The notes under the pieces are model-generated. The model had not been told where the DNA came from. It saw nothing but the letters and a program-made list of their open reading frames with translations, and did no database searches. The position numbers and the translations under genes are program-made. Shown here piece after piece: positions 33,687 through 42,548 of a stretch of 64,000 nucleotides of DNA. The DNA comes from Palleronia marisminoris (lineage in GTDB: Bacteria; Pseudomonadota; Alphaproteobacteria; Rhodobacterales; Rhodobacteraceae): positions 124,001-188,000 of the forward strand of contig NZ_FWFV01000003.1 in assembly GCF_900172315.1 (NCBI RefSeq). The letters run 5' to 3'. Within the stretch, counting starts at the first letter, position 1, and each line of letters starts with the position of its first letter.

Positions 33687-34952
33687 ATGGATTTCGACAT
33701 GCTGGGCCTCGCGCCCTCCCTTCTGGAACGTCTGGCCGAGGCCGGACTTGACGAACCGACCCCGATCCAGGCCAAGGCCATCCCCCACGCGATGGAGGGC
33801 CGCGACGTCATGGGCCTTGCCCAGACCGGCACCGGCAAGACCATCGCCTTCGGCCTGCCGCTTCTTGACGCGCTGATCAATACCGGTGGCAAGCCCGCGC
33901 CGAAAACCGTGCGCTCGCTGATCCTCGCGCCCACGCGCGAGCTGGTGAACCAGATCGCCGACAGCCTGCGCCCGCTGGCCGGCGGGGCCAAGATCGGCAT
34001 CGCGACGGTCGTCGGCGGCATGTCCATCAATCGCCAGATCGGCCGGCTGGAGCGTGGTGCGGACATCCTCGTCGCCACCCCGGGCCGTCTGCTGGACCTT
34101 CTGAACCAGAAGGCGCTGACCCTGTCCGAGGCGAAGTTCCTCGTCCTCGACGAAGCGGACCAGATGCTCGACATGGGGTTCATCCACGACCTGCGGAAGA
34201 TCGCCAACCACATCCCGAAAGAGCGTCAGACGCTGCTGTTCTCGGCCACGATGTCCAAGCAGATGAACGAGATCGCGCAGACCTTCCTGCAGAACCCCGT
34301 CCGGGTGGAGGTCGCCCCTCCGGGCAAGCCCGCCGACAAGGTCGACCAGGAGGTCCGCTTCGTTCCGAAAGAGGGCAAGACCGAGCATCTGGCCGAGCTT
34401 CTGGCCGCCCACCCGGACGCCCAGGCGCTGATATTCTCGCGCACCAAGCACGGCGCGGACCGGCTGATGCGCCAGCTTGAAAAGGCAGGCTTCCCGGGTG
34501 CGGCGTTGCACGGAAACCGCTCGCAGGGGCAGCGGGACCGGGCGCTGAAATCCTTCCGCGACGGCCAGATCCGGGTGCTGATCGCGACCGACGTGGCCGC
34601 GCGCGGCATCGACATTCCCGAGGTCGAGTTCGTCTACAACTACGAGCTGCCCAACATCTCCGAGACCTATATCCACCGCATCGGCCGCACCGGCCGTGCC
34701 GGACGCTCGGGCAAGGCGGTCAGCTTCTGTGCCCCGGACGAGCTGGCCTACCTGCGCGACATCGAGAAGCTGCTGGGCAAGACGATCCCGGTCGCGCTCG
34801 AGGCGTCATGGTCGAACGCCGCCCCGGTTGCCGCACCCAAGCCCTCGCAGAACCGTCGGCGGGGTCCGAAGCCAGGGTCGAAGCCGCAGGGCCAATCGCA
34901 AGGAAAGCCGCGCAATCGCGGCCCGCGCCGGGCGAAAGCCGCGCGCGGCTGA
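33687..34952 (+). CDS. DEAD-box RNA helicase (RhlE/DeaD-like)
   Basis: ATP-dependent RNA helicase of 421 residues. In order: Q motif GLDEPTPIQAKAIP, Walker A AQTGTGKT, PTRELVNQ, TPGRLLD, VLDEADQMLD (DEAD), SATMSKQM, ARGIDIPEV and HRIGRTGRAGR; then a basic Arg/Lys/Pro/Gln tail of about 50 residues that binds RNA. It remodels structured RNA in ribosome assembly or RNA decay, often in the cold. ATG 33687 gives MDFDMLGLAPSLLERL, the conserved N-terminus. A strong hairpin follows immediately. Confidence 0.93.
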   Translation: MDFDMLGLAPSLLERLAEAGLDEPTPIQAKAIPHAMEGRDVMGLAQTGTGKTIAFGLPLLDALINTGGKPAPKTVRSLILAPTRELVNQIADSLRPLAGGAKIGIATVVGGMSINRQIGRLERGADILVATPGRLLDLLNQKALTLSEAKFLVLDEADQMLDMGFIHDLRKIANHIPKERQTLLFSATMSKQMNEIAQTFLQNPVRVEVAPPGKPADKVDQEVRFVPKEGKTEHLAELLAAHPDAQALIFSRTKHGADRLMRQLEKAGFPGAALHGNRSQGQRDRALKSFRDGQIRVLIATDVAARGIDIPEVEFVYNYELPNISETYIHRIGRTGRAGRSGKAVSFCAPDELAYLRDIEKLLGKTIPVALEASWSNAAPVAAPKPSQNRRRGPKPGSKPQGQSQGKPRNRGPRRAKAARG

Positions 34953-34958
34953 CACTCT

Positions 34959-34986
34959 GCCGGATGCCGAAGCGTCGGCATCCGGC
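34959..34986 (+). terminator. Perfect 12-bp hairpin after the helicase gene
   Basis: GCCGGATGCCGA (34959-34970) pairs fully with TCGGCATCCGGC (34975-34986) around AGCG, six bases after the helicase stop. There is no T-run after the stem, so it may be a hairpin-only terminator or an mRNA end stabiliser. Confidence 0.6.
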
Positions 34987-35072
34987 CCGTCGCGGGCCTT
35001 GTGAGGGTGCCGCGATCCGATATACCCCGGACCCGCGCCGACCCTTCGGCCCGCATCTTGGGGAGAGTTCCG

Positions 35073-35987
35073 ATGACCCGTATCGTCTGCATCGGCGAGT
35101 GCATGGTCGAACTGGCGCAGGCCGGTCCCGGCACCTACCGCCGCGGTTTCGCCGGCGATACGTTCAACACCGCCTGGTATGCCCGCCGCCTGCTGCCCCT
35201 TGATGCCAGCGTCGGTTACGTCTCGTGCATCGGCGACGACGCGATGTCCGACCAGATGGCGGACTTCATGCAAGAGTCCGGGATCGAGACTGACCACCTG
35301 CACCGCATCCCGGGGCGCAGCGTCGGGCTCTACATGATCTCGACGCGGGACGGCGAGCGCAGCTTCTCCTACTGGCGCGACACTTCGGCCGCGCGCAGCC
35401 TCGCCGACGATCCGGCGCGGCTGGACCGCGCGCTGGAGGGCGCCGACATGGCGCATGTCTCGGGGATCACGCTCGCCATCCTGACACCTGAGTCCCGGAC
35501 GCGCCTGTGCGCCGCGCTCGACCGGGCGCGGGCGGCGGGCACCACGGTCAGCTTCGACACCAACCTGCGCCCCCGCCTGTGGGAGGACGAGGCCACCATG
35601 CGCGACGGCCTGACCCGCGGCGCGGCGGCGGCCGACATCGTCCTTCCGAGCTTCGAAGAAGAACAGGGCCTGTTTGGCGACGCCACGCCCGAGGACACGA
35701 TCGCGCGCTACCGCGAGGGCGGCGCCGGCACGGTGGTCGTCAAGAACGGCGCGGCCGAAGTCACCTTCTGGAGCGACGCGACCGGCACCGAACGCCTGCA
35801 ACCCGCGCCGGTCGAACACGTGATCGACACCACGGCCGCGGGTGACAGTTTCGCCGGCGCCCTGCTGGCTGGCCTTGCCGGGGGCACCGACCTCCGCGAC
35901 GCGGTTCGTGCGGCTATCGACTTGTCCGGCCGTGTCATCCAGGCGCCCGGCGCGCTCGTCGAGGACGCCATCACTCCCGAAGCCTGA
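35073..35987 (+). CDS. kdgK: PfkB-family sugar kinase, probable 2-keto-3-deoxygluconate kinase
   Basis: Ribokinase-fold enzyme of 304 residues. IVCIGECMVELAQAG at the N-terminus and GRSVGLYMISTRDGERSFSYWRD are typical of KDG kinase, which forms KDPG for the Entner-Doudoroff pathway; FDTNLRPRLW is another KDGK-type segment. The C-terminal PfkB signature DTTAAGDSFAGALLAG holds the catalytic Asp. GGGGAGAG precedes ATG 35073. Unlike many kdgK genes it is not next to an aldolase. Other sugar-acid kinases of the family cannot be excluded. Confidence 0.8.
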   Translation: MTRIVCIGECMVELAQAGPGTYRRGFAGDTFNTAWYARRLLPLDASVGYVSCIGDDAMSDQMADFMQESGIETDHLHRIPGRSVGLYMISTRDGERSFSYWRDTSAARSLADDPARLDRALEGADMAHVSGITLAILTPESRTRLCAALDRARAAGTTVSFDTNLRPRLWEDEATMRDGLTRGAAAADIVLPSFEEEQGLFGDATPEDTIARYREGGAGTVVVKNGAAEVTFWSDATGTERLQPAPVEHVIDTTAAGDSFAGALLAGLAGGTDLRDAVRAAIDLSGRVIQAPGALVEDAITPEA

Positions 35988-36069
35988 GGCACTTCAAGCA
36001 GAAAGGGCCCTGCCCCACTGCCCGGTCGCGGCAACACCGGTCATTTCGCACGGCCAGTCTCTGCGCGGC

Positions 36070-37017
36070 TCAGTTCACCCGGGTGAGCAGCGTGTCTCCC
36101 TTAAGGAAGGCCTCGATGTTCGCGCGCTGCAAACAACCCATGGCAGCGCGTGTCGTATGCGTCGCGGACCCCTGGTGCGGCTGCAGGACGACCTCTTCGA
36201 GCGCGGCGAAACGCGGGTCGATCTTCGGCTCGTTCTCGAACACGTCCAGCGCCGCCCCTGCCAGCCGCCCGCCCTCGAGCGCATCCAGAAGCGCGGCTTC
36301 GTCCACCGTCGATCCGCGCGAGATGTTCACCAGCACCCCGTCCGCGCCGAGCGCATCCAGAACCTCCTTCGAGACGATATTCTCCGTCTCGGGCCCGCCC
36401 ACGACGGCAACCACGAGCAGATCGACCGCCTCCGCGAGGGCCGAGGGGCTGTCGTGCCACGTCCAGGCCGGTGTCTCTTTCGAAGACCGGGACCAGTAGT
36501 GCACGTCCATCTTGAAGGCCGCGAGGCGGTTCGCGATCTCGAACCCGATCCGGCCGAGCCCGAGGATACCTACGCGAGCGCCGCTCATCTTGCGGTTCAG
36601 AGGGAAAGGCTGCCCTTCGGCCCACATGCCCGAGCGGACATGCGCATCCGCCTGGCGCATGCGGCGCATCTGCATCAGCAGCATCCCCACGGCAAGGTCC
36701 GCCACATCGTCGTTCAGCACATCCGGCGTGTTCGTCACCGCCACGTCGCGAGCCGTCGCTGCGGCGACATCGATGGCATCGTATCCGACGCCGAAATTGG
36801 ACAGGAGGCCGAGTGCCGGAAACGCATCCAGCACCTCGCCGTCGATGGAGGCCCCGCTCTTGTACGCGATCGCTTTCACCGTTGCGCGCTCGGCCTCCGG
36901 CAGGGCGAGCGCGTCGGCCAGGGACGGTACGCGGACCGCCCCGATTTCATCCAGCGCATCGGCGTCGTTGTCGTTGTAGCTGCCGATTGCGATGATCCCG
37001 GTGTCGGCCATGGCCAT
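36070..37017 (-). CDS. D-isomer-specific 2-hydroxyacid dehydrogenase (hydroxypyruvate/glyoxylate reductase-like)
   Basis: NAD(P)H-dependent oxidoreductase of 315 residues. The Rossmann motif is GILGLGRIGFEIANRL; the catalytic set is Arg in NISRGSTVDE, Glu in FENEPKIDP and His in QPHQGSATHT. The GVGYDAIDV segment is typical. It reduces glyoxylate, hydroxypyruvate or similar 2-oxo acids. AAAGGA precedes ATG 37017 (ATG 37011 possible). It is convergent with the sugar kinase, and together they could handle sugar-acid derived oxo acids, but each has its own promoter. Confidence 0.88.
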   Translation of the reverse strand: MAMADTGIIAIGSYNDNDADALDEIGAVRVPSLADALALPEAERATVKAIAYKSGASIDGEVLDAFPALGLLSNFGVGYDAIDVAAATARDVAVTNTPDVLNDDVADLAVGMLLMQMRRMRQADAHVRSGMWAEGQPFPLNRKMSGARVGILGLGRIGFEIANRLAAFKMDVHYWSRSSKETPAWTWHDSPSALAEAVDLLVVAVVGGPETENIVSKEVLDALGADGVLVNISRGSTVDEAALLDALEGGRLAGAALDVFENEPKIDPRFAALEEVVLQPHQGSATHTTRAAMGCLQRANIEAFLKGDTLLTRVN

Positions 37018-37082
37018 TCCTTTGCTGCGACCTCGTCATACCCCGCAATCGTAGGCTGCGGGGTCGGGATGAACAGCCCGCG

Positions 37083-38180
37083 TCAGGCGATCGGCAATTC
37101 ACGCGCGGTGATCGTGTAGCTGAAGCTGGCGGGATCCAGAGGATCCAGCCGGCGTCCGCCGACCTCCCCTTCGGGATACATGAGGAACGGCACCGCGCCA
37201 TTGGTGGCACCGGGCAGAACGACGTCGTGGGCGAAGTTGTAGCCGATCCAGTTGCCTTCCCACCCCCCGAAGAGTGCGTCGCGGGCGGCAGTGACTTTCG
37301 GGTGGTCCAGCGGCAGATCCTTCGGCGGCTCTTCGAGCATCACCTTGCGCACATCGGCCGGATCGACGGCAACCCAGCCGAAATCCTCGAGCCACACCTC
37401 GGCACGGCAATGCTGAGCCTTCGTGACGTCGTTCGACCCTGCCCCGAGGCTCTTGTAGCCGAAGGCCGAGGGCGCGACCCGCAGTCCGTAGACATCCCGC
37501 GCCGGGAGCCCGGCCGCGCGCGCGAGCCCGACATAGAGCGCGTTCAGATCAGCGCATTTCCCGGTCAGGTCGCCCATGGCCAGCATCGAGGCGACGTCTC
37601 CCAGCCCGCAACCACGGGTTTCGGGATTGCGCGCGGTGTTCTCGACGATCCAGTCATAGATCCGCTGCGCCTTGGCCAGGTCGCTGCGAGCCCAGCCGAC
37701 GATGCCGTCCGCCGTATCCTTCACGATACCATCTGTGGGAATCAGGTCGGTCGACGCCGTATAAAGCCGCCGTTCGGCCGCGGGTAGCAATGGCACCGCA
37801 CCAGGCGCATCCGAAAGATCGGCGTTGCGGTCGCGCGCCATGGCGATCGAGGTGACGGTCAATGTGCGCACGCCAGCCTCTGCGCTCCATTTCGCGTGGA
37901 CGAACGATGCGGTTCCTTCGGGATCGGAGGCACGTTCGGCCGAGGTCGCATTGCCCCTCCACGTGCTGTCGCCAGCCTTCATCCAACCGGGCTCGGAGAC
38001 GGCCGGAACCGGGACCCAGACCTGCGCAGGTTCGGCCGACGGCGGCAGATCGATCCGGGTGACAAGCTCGAACCGTCGCCACGCATCGGGCTGCGGCGCG
38101 AAAGCGGCTTGCCCCGGTCCGGGAACGACCGAAGCGGTCAAACCGGCCGCACCGATCACGATGAAATGTCGCCTGTCCAT
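37083..38180 (-). CDS. Exported transglutaminase-like domain protein
   Basis: Protein of 365 residues with a twin-arginine-like N-terminus (MDRRHFIVIGAAGLTASVVP) and cleavage near GPGQAAFA, so probably periplasmic. After a beta-rich N-terminal half comes a transglutaminase core: nucleophile Cys in GKCADLNALYVGLARAAGLP, His in KAQHCRAEVWLED and Asp in WVAVDPADVRK, giving a complete Cys-His-Asp triad. Bacterial members are usually peptidases or amide-modifying enzymes of unknown substrate. TGAGGACCAG precedes ATG 38180. No partner gene is adjacent. Confidence 0.82.
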   Translation of the reverse strand: MDRRHFIVIGAAGLTASVVPGPGQAAFAPQPDAWRRFELVTRIDLPPSAEPAQVWVPVPAVSEPGWMKAGDSTWRGNATSAERASDPEGTASFVHAKWSAEAGVRTLTVTSIAMARDRNADLSDAPGAVPLLPAAERRLYTASTDLIPTDGIVKDTADGIVGWARSDLAKAQRIYDWIVENTARNPETRGCGLGDVASMLAMGDLTGKCADLNALYVGLARAAGLPARDVYGLRVAPSAFGYKSLGAGSNDVTKAQHCRAEVWLEDFGWVAVDPADVRKVMLEEPPKDLPLDHPKVTAARDALFGGWEGNWIGYNFAHDVVLPGATNGAVPFLMYPEGEVGGRRLDPLDPASFSYTITARELPIA

Positions 38181-38706
38181 CTGGTCCTCACGCTTCGGAG
38201 TTGCGGTGTGGGTAGGCCCATCGGTATTGGCGCGCAAGGCTGAAGGACACCGTCCTTGAGACGTGTCAGGCGACACGGAGTTATTCTTCTGAAGCTCCGA
38301 CACGGTACGCCGGTGCTCCAAGCAGAGCCTCTTCATTGAAAGTCGCTTCGAATTGGTAGGGAACTCCCATTGTCCCTCTGTGCTTGAGACTGTCGTGGCC
38401 AAGCGCGCCGTCGTAGCGCGCATGCCCTTTCATCGGACCCTGCCCCGAGATCATACCGGCGCCGAGCAGCAGGCGATTTTCGTCGATCTCACCAGTCTCG
38501 GCGATCAGAGCACCGCCGACCCCGACATCATTGATGCTGCTCGCGGGGCGACCGGCGTTCATTTCGAGCCCGGTCGAAGAGGACCATTGCCATCTAACGG
38601 AATGGCCATGGGTGAAGGGGACGAGGACGGGACGCCGCGCTACGTCACTGCCGTTTCACGCTCGGACACGATCGACGGCTGGCCCGACCGGCGGGCAAGC
38701 GGCGGT
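38181..38706. other. Gene-poor stretch before a pseudogene
   Basis: No confident gene. A minus-strand frame 38281-38562 (93 residues from ATG 38562) has no family resemblance I can name and no ribosome-binding site. It may be a decayed fragment. The lower coding signal here and the YetF remnant just to the right suggest a region where one or more genes have broken down. Confidence 0.4.
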
Positions 38707-38959
38707 GTGGTTGTCGACGTGGCCACCGGCGCTTCGTTCGGCCGCATACTCACGGCTCGGAATGTCGCTCTTGCCGAGGCGGTTTCTGCCTTCGCCCTCC
38801 TGGTCGGCTTTCAGTTCGTGGTTGCCACTCTCAGGTATCGGTCGCGAAGGATCGAGCATCTCGTCACGGCGTCACCGGATGCGGGGAGCCTGCTCGCGAA
38901 GCGTTCCTGAGGACGCGACGCCCGGAGGGCAGGATGATCCTGACGGCCGTCACAACTGA
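38707..38959 (+). pseudogene. Remnant of a YetF/DUF421-family membrane protein
   Basis: A plus-strand frame reads VVVDVATGASFGRILTARNV then ALAEAVSAFALLVGFQFVVA and LRYRSRRIEHLVTASP, which follows the DUF421 pattern of the last transmembrane helices leading to the soluble domain (typically LGS-F-LTSRDVALAE, then a helix, then RSRR-R-LV-G-P). The frame stops at 38910, but the adjacent frame continues as VPEDATPGGQDDPDGRHN to 38959, resembling the EDALRREG-type continuation, so a frameshift is likely. The N-terminal helices and the rest of the cytoplasmic domain are missing. Best read as a decayed copy. Confidence 0.6.
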
Positions 38960-39037
38960 TCGAAACTCAACGAGTCTACCGCGCTGACCGACAGCCCCCG
39001 GTATTCACCCGGACGGCCTACCCCGCTAAGTGAGGCC

Positions 39038-41560
39038 ATGGACATCGTCGTCATCACCGCCGTCATCGCCTCGCTGTTCCTGGTCATCGGCCTCGCGGAG
39101 CCTTTGGCGGCGCGCCTTCGTCTGCCCTACAGCGTCATCCTCGCCGCGATCGGCATCCTGATCGCTTCGGGGGCGGTCTACTTCCTTCAAACGGAACTGA
39201 CCGACACGCTGAATCCGATCGCGATCGCGATCCTGAACTTCCCGATCCGGTCGAACGTCTTTCTCTACGTGTTCCTGCCGACCTTGCTGTTCCAGGCGAC
39301 GCTCGGCATGAACCTGCGGCGGATGCTCGACGATGCCGTGCCGATCTTCGTCCTCGCGATCGTCGCCGTCGTGGTTGCGACCTTCACCGTCGGATACGCG
39401 CTGTTCTGGGCCAGCTCGTTGCCTCTGGTCGCCTGCCTTCTGCTGGGATCCATCATCTCCACCACCGACCCGTCCGCGGTCGTCGGCATCTTCCGCAACC
39501 TGTCGGCACCGCGGCGCCTCAGCCGGATCATCGAGGGCGAGAGCCTGCTGAACGATGCGGCGGCGATCGCGCTGTTCGGCCAGTTCCTCGCCTTCGTGCG
39601 GTTCGGCGAGGCTGACCCGTCGCTGGGGGATGCCTTCAGCCAGTTTCCGGTCCTCCTGTTCGGAGGGGCGCTCGTCGGCTGGATCATGGCACGGCTGGCG
39701 GTCTGGGTGATGAGCTGGTTCTCGCAGCATGAGCTGGCACAGATCTCGATCTCGGTCGCCCTGCCATACCTGGGGTTCATTGCGGCGGAGCAACTCGTCG
39801 GCGCCTCTGGCGTGATCGCCGTGGTCACCGCCGGTCTGACGCTCAACCTCACCGGCCCCGGGCGGTTGCCGCCGCAGACATGGACCAACCTTCGCGAGGT
39901 CTGGAACCTCCTGGCGCACTGGTCCGGCGCCCTCATCTTCGTCCTCGCCGCGCTGCTGATCCCGCGGCTGCTCGAAGATGCCCGCCCCAGCGACGTGCTT
40001 TTGCTGCTCACCGTGATCGGCGCCGCGGTCTTCGCCCGTGCGGTCGTCGTCGGCGGCTTCATGCCCCTCCTGTCGCTGATGCGCCTGTCGCCGCATATCG
40101 CGCGGCCCTACCGGATCGCGATCCTCTGGGGCGGGTTGCGCGGGGCCGTGACGCTGGCGCTCGCGCTGGCAGTGACCGAAAGCGCTCAGGTGGTTCCGGA
40201 GGTGAAGCGCCTCGTCGGCATCCTCGCGACCGGGTTCGTCCTCTTCACGTTGATCGTACAGGGCACGACGCTGCGGTGGGTCATCGGCCGTCTGGGCCTC
40301 GACCGCCTCGGCCCGATCGACACGGCGCTCTCCAACCAGGTCATCGCGGTCGCCCTGCAGAGGGTTCGGGAAGACGTCGCGGCCACGACCGAAAACTACG
40401 GCCTGTCCCGCGACATCGTACGGGGCGAGGCCAAGACTTTCGCCGTCCGCCTGGACGACGCGATGACGGCAGCGGAAGACGGCGCGGCCATTCTCGATCG
40501 GGACAGGATCACGCTTGGCCTTGTTGCGCTGGCCGGCGCCGAGCGCGACATGATCCTCGAACGGTTCCGCGAGAGGGCCATTTCGAACCGGCTCGCCGAG
40601 CAAGCGCTTGCGAACGCGGACCGGCTTATCGAAACGACGCGCACCGGTGGGCGGATCGGCTACCGGAGCGCCGCGCGCCGAAGCCTTGAGTTCGGCCCCC
40701 GCTTCAGGCTCGCCATCTGGCTCCACAACCGTCTTCGTCTCTCGGGGCTGCTTGCGCAACTGACGGCGGACCGGTTCGAGCTTCTGCTTGGCCAACGCCT
40801 GATCCTGCGGGATCTGCACAGGTTCATCGACACGCGCATCCGCCGCATTCACGGGCGCCGGGTCGCCGAACTGCTTCACGAGTTGCTGGAACGGCGCGCC
40901 GAGCAGGTCGAGCAGGAGCTGGACGGATTGCGCCTGCAGTATCCGGGCTACTCGGAAGAGCTGGAGCGCCGGCTCATTCGCCGGACCGCCCTTCGGGTCG
41001 AAGAGCGGGAATACGATGCGCTGCACGATGACGGGTTGATCGGACAAGAGTTGCACAACGCGCTGTTGCAGGAGATCCAGTCGATGCGCAGCGCGGTCGA
41101 GGTGCGCCCGGCTCTCGACCTTGCGGTTCAGAAAGCCGATCTGGTGCTGCAGTTTCCCCTGTTCGCAGAGCTGGACGACGCCGCCCGCCGCCAACTGAGC
41201 AAGGCCCTTCTGACCCGCTACGTGACCGCCGGAGAGGTCGTCCTTCGCAAGGACGAAGCCTCCGACCGGGTCTTCTTCATCGCCTCGGGCGCGGTCGAAA
41301 CCGAGACCGCCGGCCAGAAGCATCGGCTTGGACGGGGCGAGATGTTCGGTCAGCTTTCCATGCTGAGCAAGCGTCCGCGGCGGACGCAGGTCCGCGCCAT
41401 CAGCCCCGGCGTGGTTCTGATACTGGACGAAAGACGGTTCATGAAGCTGCTCGGCAGAAGCTCCGCTTTGCAGCACGCGGTCCGGGAAAGCGCGATCAAG
41501 CGAGGGATCGAACCCGAGGTGCTGGGGTCAGGACCCAATGATTTCGCGAATACAGCATGA
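39038..41560 (+). CDS. CPA1 cation:proton antiporter with C-terminal cyclic-nucleotide-binding-like domain
   Basis: Protein of 840 residues. Residues 1 to about 420 form a Na+/H+ exchanger domain of about 12 helices; IISTTDPSAVVGIF and EGESLLNDAAAIALFGQF include the ND pair of the ion site in electroneutral CPA1 antiporters. A long helical cytoplasmic linker (about 430-700) follows. The C-terminal domain (about 700-820) has LFAELDDAARRQLSKAL, a VLRKDEASDRVFFIASGAVE strand pair and GEMFGQLSMLSKRPRRTQVRA, the CAP/cNMP-binding fold. The layout suggests ligand- or signal-gated pH/Na+ homeostasis. Single gene, ending in a gap to the convergent iclR. Confidence 0.9.
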   Translation: MDIVVITAVIASLFLVIGLAEPLAARLRLPYSVILAAIGILIASGAVYFLQTELTDTLNPIAIAILNFPIRSNVFLYVFLPTLLFQATLGMNLRRMLDDAVPIFVLAIVAVVVATFTVGYALFWASSLPLVACLLLGSIISTTDPSAVVGIFRNLSAPRRLSRIIEGESLLNDAAAIALFGQFLAFVRFGEADPSLGDAFSQFPVLLFGGALVGWIMARLAVWVMSWFSQHELAQISISVALPYLGFIAAEQLVGASGVIAVVTAGLTLNLTGPGRLPPQTWTNLREVWNLLAHWSGALIFVLAALLIPRLLEDARPSDVLLLLTVIGAAVFARAVVVGGFMPLLSLMRLSPHIARPYRIAILWGGLRGAVTLALALAVTESAQVVPEVKRLVGILATGFVLFTLIVQGTTLRWVIGRLGLDRLGPIDTALSNQVIAVALQRVREDVAATTENYGLSRDIVRGEAKTFAVRLDDAMTAAEDGAAILDRDRITLGLVALAGAERDMILERFRERAISNRLAEQALANADRLIETTRTGGRIGYRSAARRSLEFGPRFRLAIWLHNRLRLSGLLAQLTADRFELLLGQRLILRDLHRFIDTRIRRIHGRRVAELLHELLERRAEQVEQELDGLRLQYPGYSEELERRLIRRTALRVEEREYDALHDDGLIGQELHNALLQEIQSMRSAVEVRPALDLAVQKADLVLQFPLFAELDDAARRQLSKALLTRYVTAGEVVLRKDEASDRVFFIASGAVETETAGQKHRLGRGEMFGQLSMLSKRPRRTQVRAISPGVVLILDERRFMKLLGRSSALQHAVRESAIKRGIEPEVLGSGPNDFANTA

Positions 41561-41642
41561 TTTAACGTTGGAAGCCGCTCTCCACGCTTTGCATCGGCTT
41601 GGGACAAGGCTCTTGCAGCGGTGTGAGGCCTCGCGAAACGGC

Positions 41643-42344
41643 CTAGATGCGGATCTTCTCCGCGGTGGCCCGTAACTTCGGCAAGGCGCGCTCGACCATC
41701 TGGTCGTCGAACCGGCTCAACATGCCGAAGGTGCTGAGCGTCAGGACGATCTCGCCCCTTCCGTTCAGGACCGGCACGGACAAGGCCCCGATGTCCGGCT
41801 CGTTCTCGCCGCGATTCCGCGCATATCCCGCAGCACGGACCTGGTCGAGCGCGTCACTCCGCGGCCGGCCCTCCAGCCATTGCTCCCGTTCCGCAGGCTC
41901 CATGAACGCCAGCCAGAGCTTGCCCTGAGCCGTGTTCGTCATCGGCAGGACCGTCCCCACGCTGACATTGACCGAGATCGGGCGGTTCGACGCGGCGACG
42001 GCAATGCAGGTCGGCCCCTTCCGGCCCATGCGGCAGACCATCACGGACTCGTTCAGCTCGAGCGCAAGCTCGGCGATGACGGGGCGGATGCGAGCGACCA
42101 TCAGGTTCGACGCCTCGGCCACGGCACCAAGCTCCTGCATCACCGACCCGAGCGAGAAGTAGCCCCGCCGGTAGGACACGACCGCGCCCGCCTCTTCCAG
42201 CGTCAGAAGCAGCCTGTGCGCCGTCGCGTGAGTCATCCCGAGCTCGGTCGAGACCGTCACCGCAGAAATCTCCGGCCGCTCGTGGCTGAACAGCCGCAGG
42301 ATCGAAAAGGCTTTCAGGACCGAGCCGTTCAACGGTGTGCTCAT
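41643..42344 (-). CDS. IclR-family transcriptional regulator
   Basis: Regulator of 233 residues: N-terminal winged helix (VLKAFSILRLFSHERPEISA, recognition helix region MTHATAHRLLLTLEEAGAVV) and a C-terminal ligand domain (VMVCRMGRKGPTCIAVAASN ... VGTVLPMTNTAQGKLWLAF). GAGGAAG precedes ATG 42344. It diverges from the ThDP enzyme/TRAP operon across about 200 bases and very likely controls it, with the imported acid or its product as ligand. Confidence 0.9.
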   Translation of the reverse strand: MSTPLNGSVLKAFSILRLFSHERPEISAVTVSTELGMTHATAHRLLLTLEEAGAVVSYRRGYFSLGSVMQELGAVAEASNLMVARIRPVIAELALELNESVMVCRMGRKGPTCIAVAASNRPISVNVSVGTVLPMTNTAQGKLWLAFMEPAEREQWLEGRPRSDALDQVRAAGYARNRGENEPDIGALSVPVLNGRGEIVLTLSTFGMLSRFDDQMVERALPKLRATAEKIRI

Positions 42345-42388
42345 GCGTCTTCCTCATCCCCGATGCCGATCCCCCGCGCCGCTTATGC

Positions 42389-42439
42389 AAGATGCTTGAC
42401 AAGGGCGCCATCGTTGTTCAGCTTTGAGATTAGCATCTT
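42389..42439. promoter_or_regulatory. Inverted repeat in the iclR/ThDP-enzyme divergent promoter
   Basis: AAGATGCT (42389-42396) and AGCATCTT (42432-42439) are perfect inverted copies spaced by 35 bases. TTGACA at 42396-42401 overlaps the left arm and could be a minus-35 of the rightward operon. A protein that bridges both arms (IclR proteins often act as tetramers) could repress here. The stretch 42425-42460 is AT-rich. Confidence 0.4.
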
Positions 42440-42548
42440 AATATGTAAGTTATCAAGGAGAGCACGTGGACGCAAACACCGTATCGGTATGGCCCGGATG
42501 GCGGCCGCTGAGTGGATACGGATGGCTGCGAACCCGCTCTGAAGGCGA

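Noticed and set aside
38281-38562. 93-codon minus-strand frame in the gap beside the YetF remnant
   Set aside because: No ribosome-binding site and no recognisable family; kept only as a possible fragment in the gap description.
39026-41476. 816-codon open frame opposite the antiporter gene
   Set aside because: High-GC antisense artefact; plus strand has clear CPA1 and cNMP-fold motifs.
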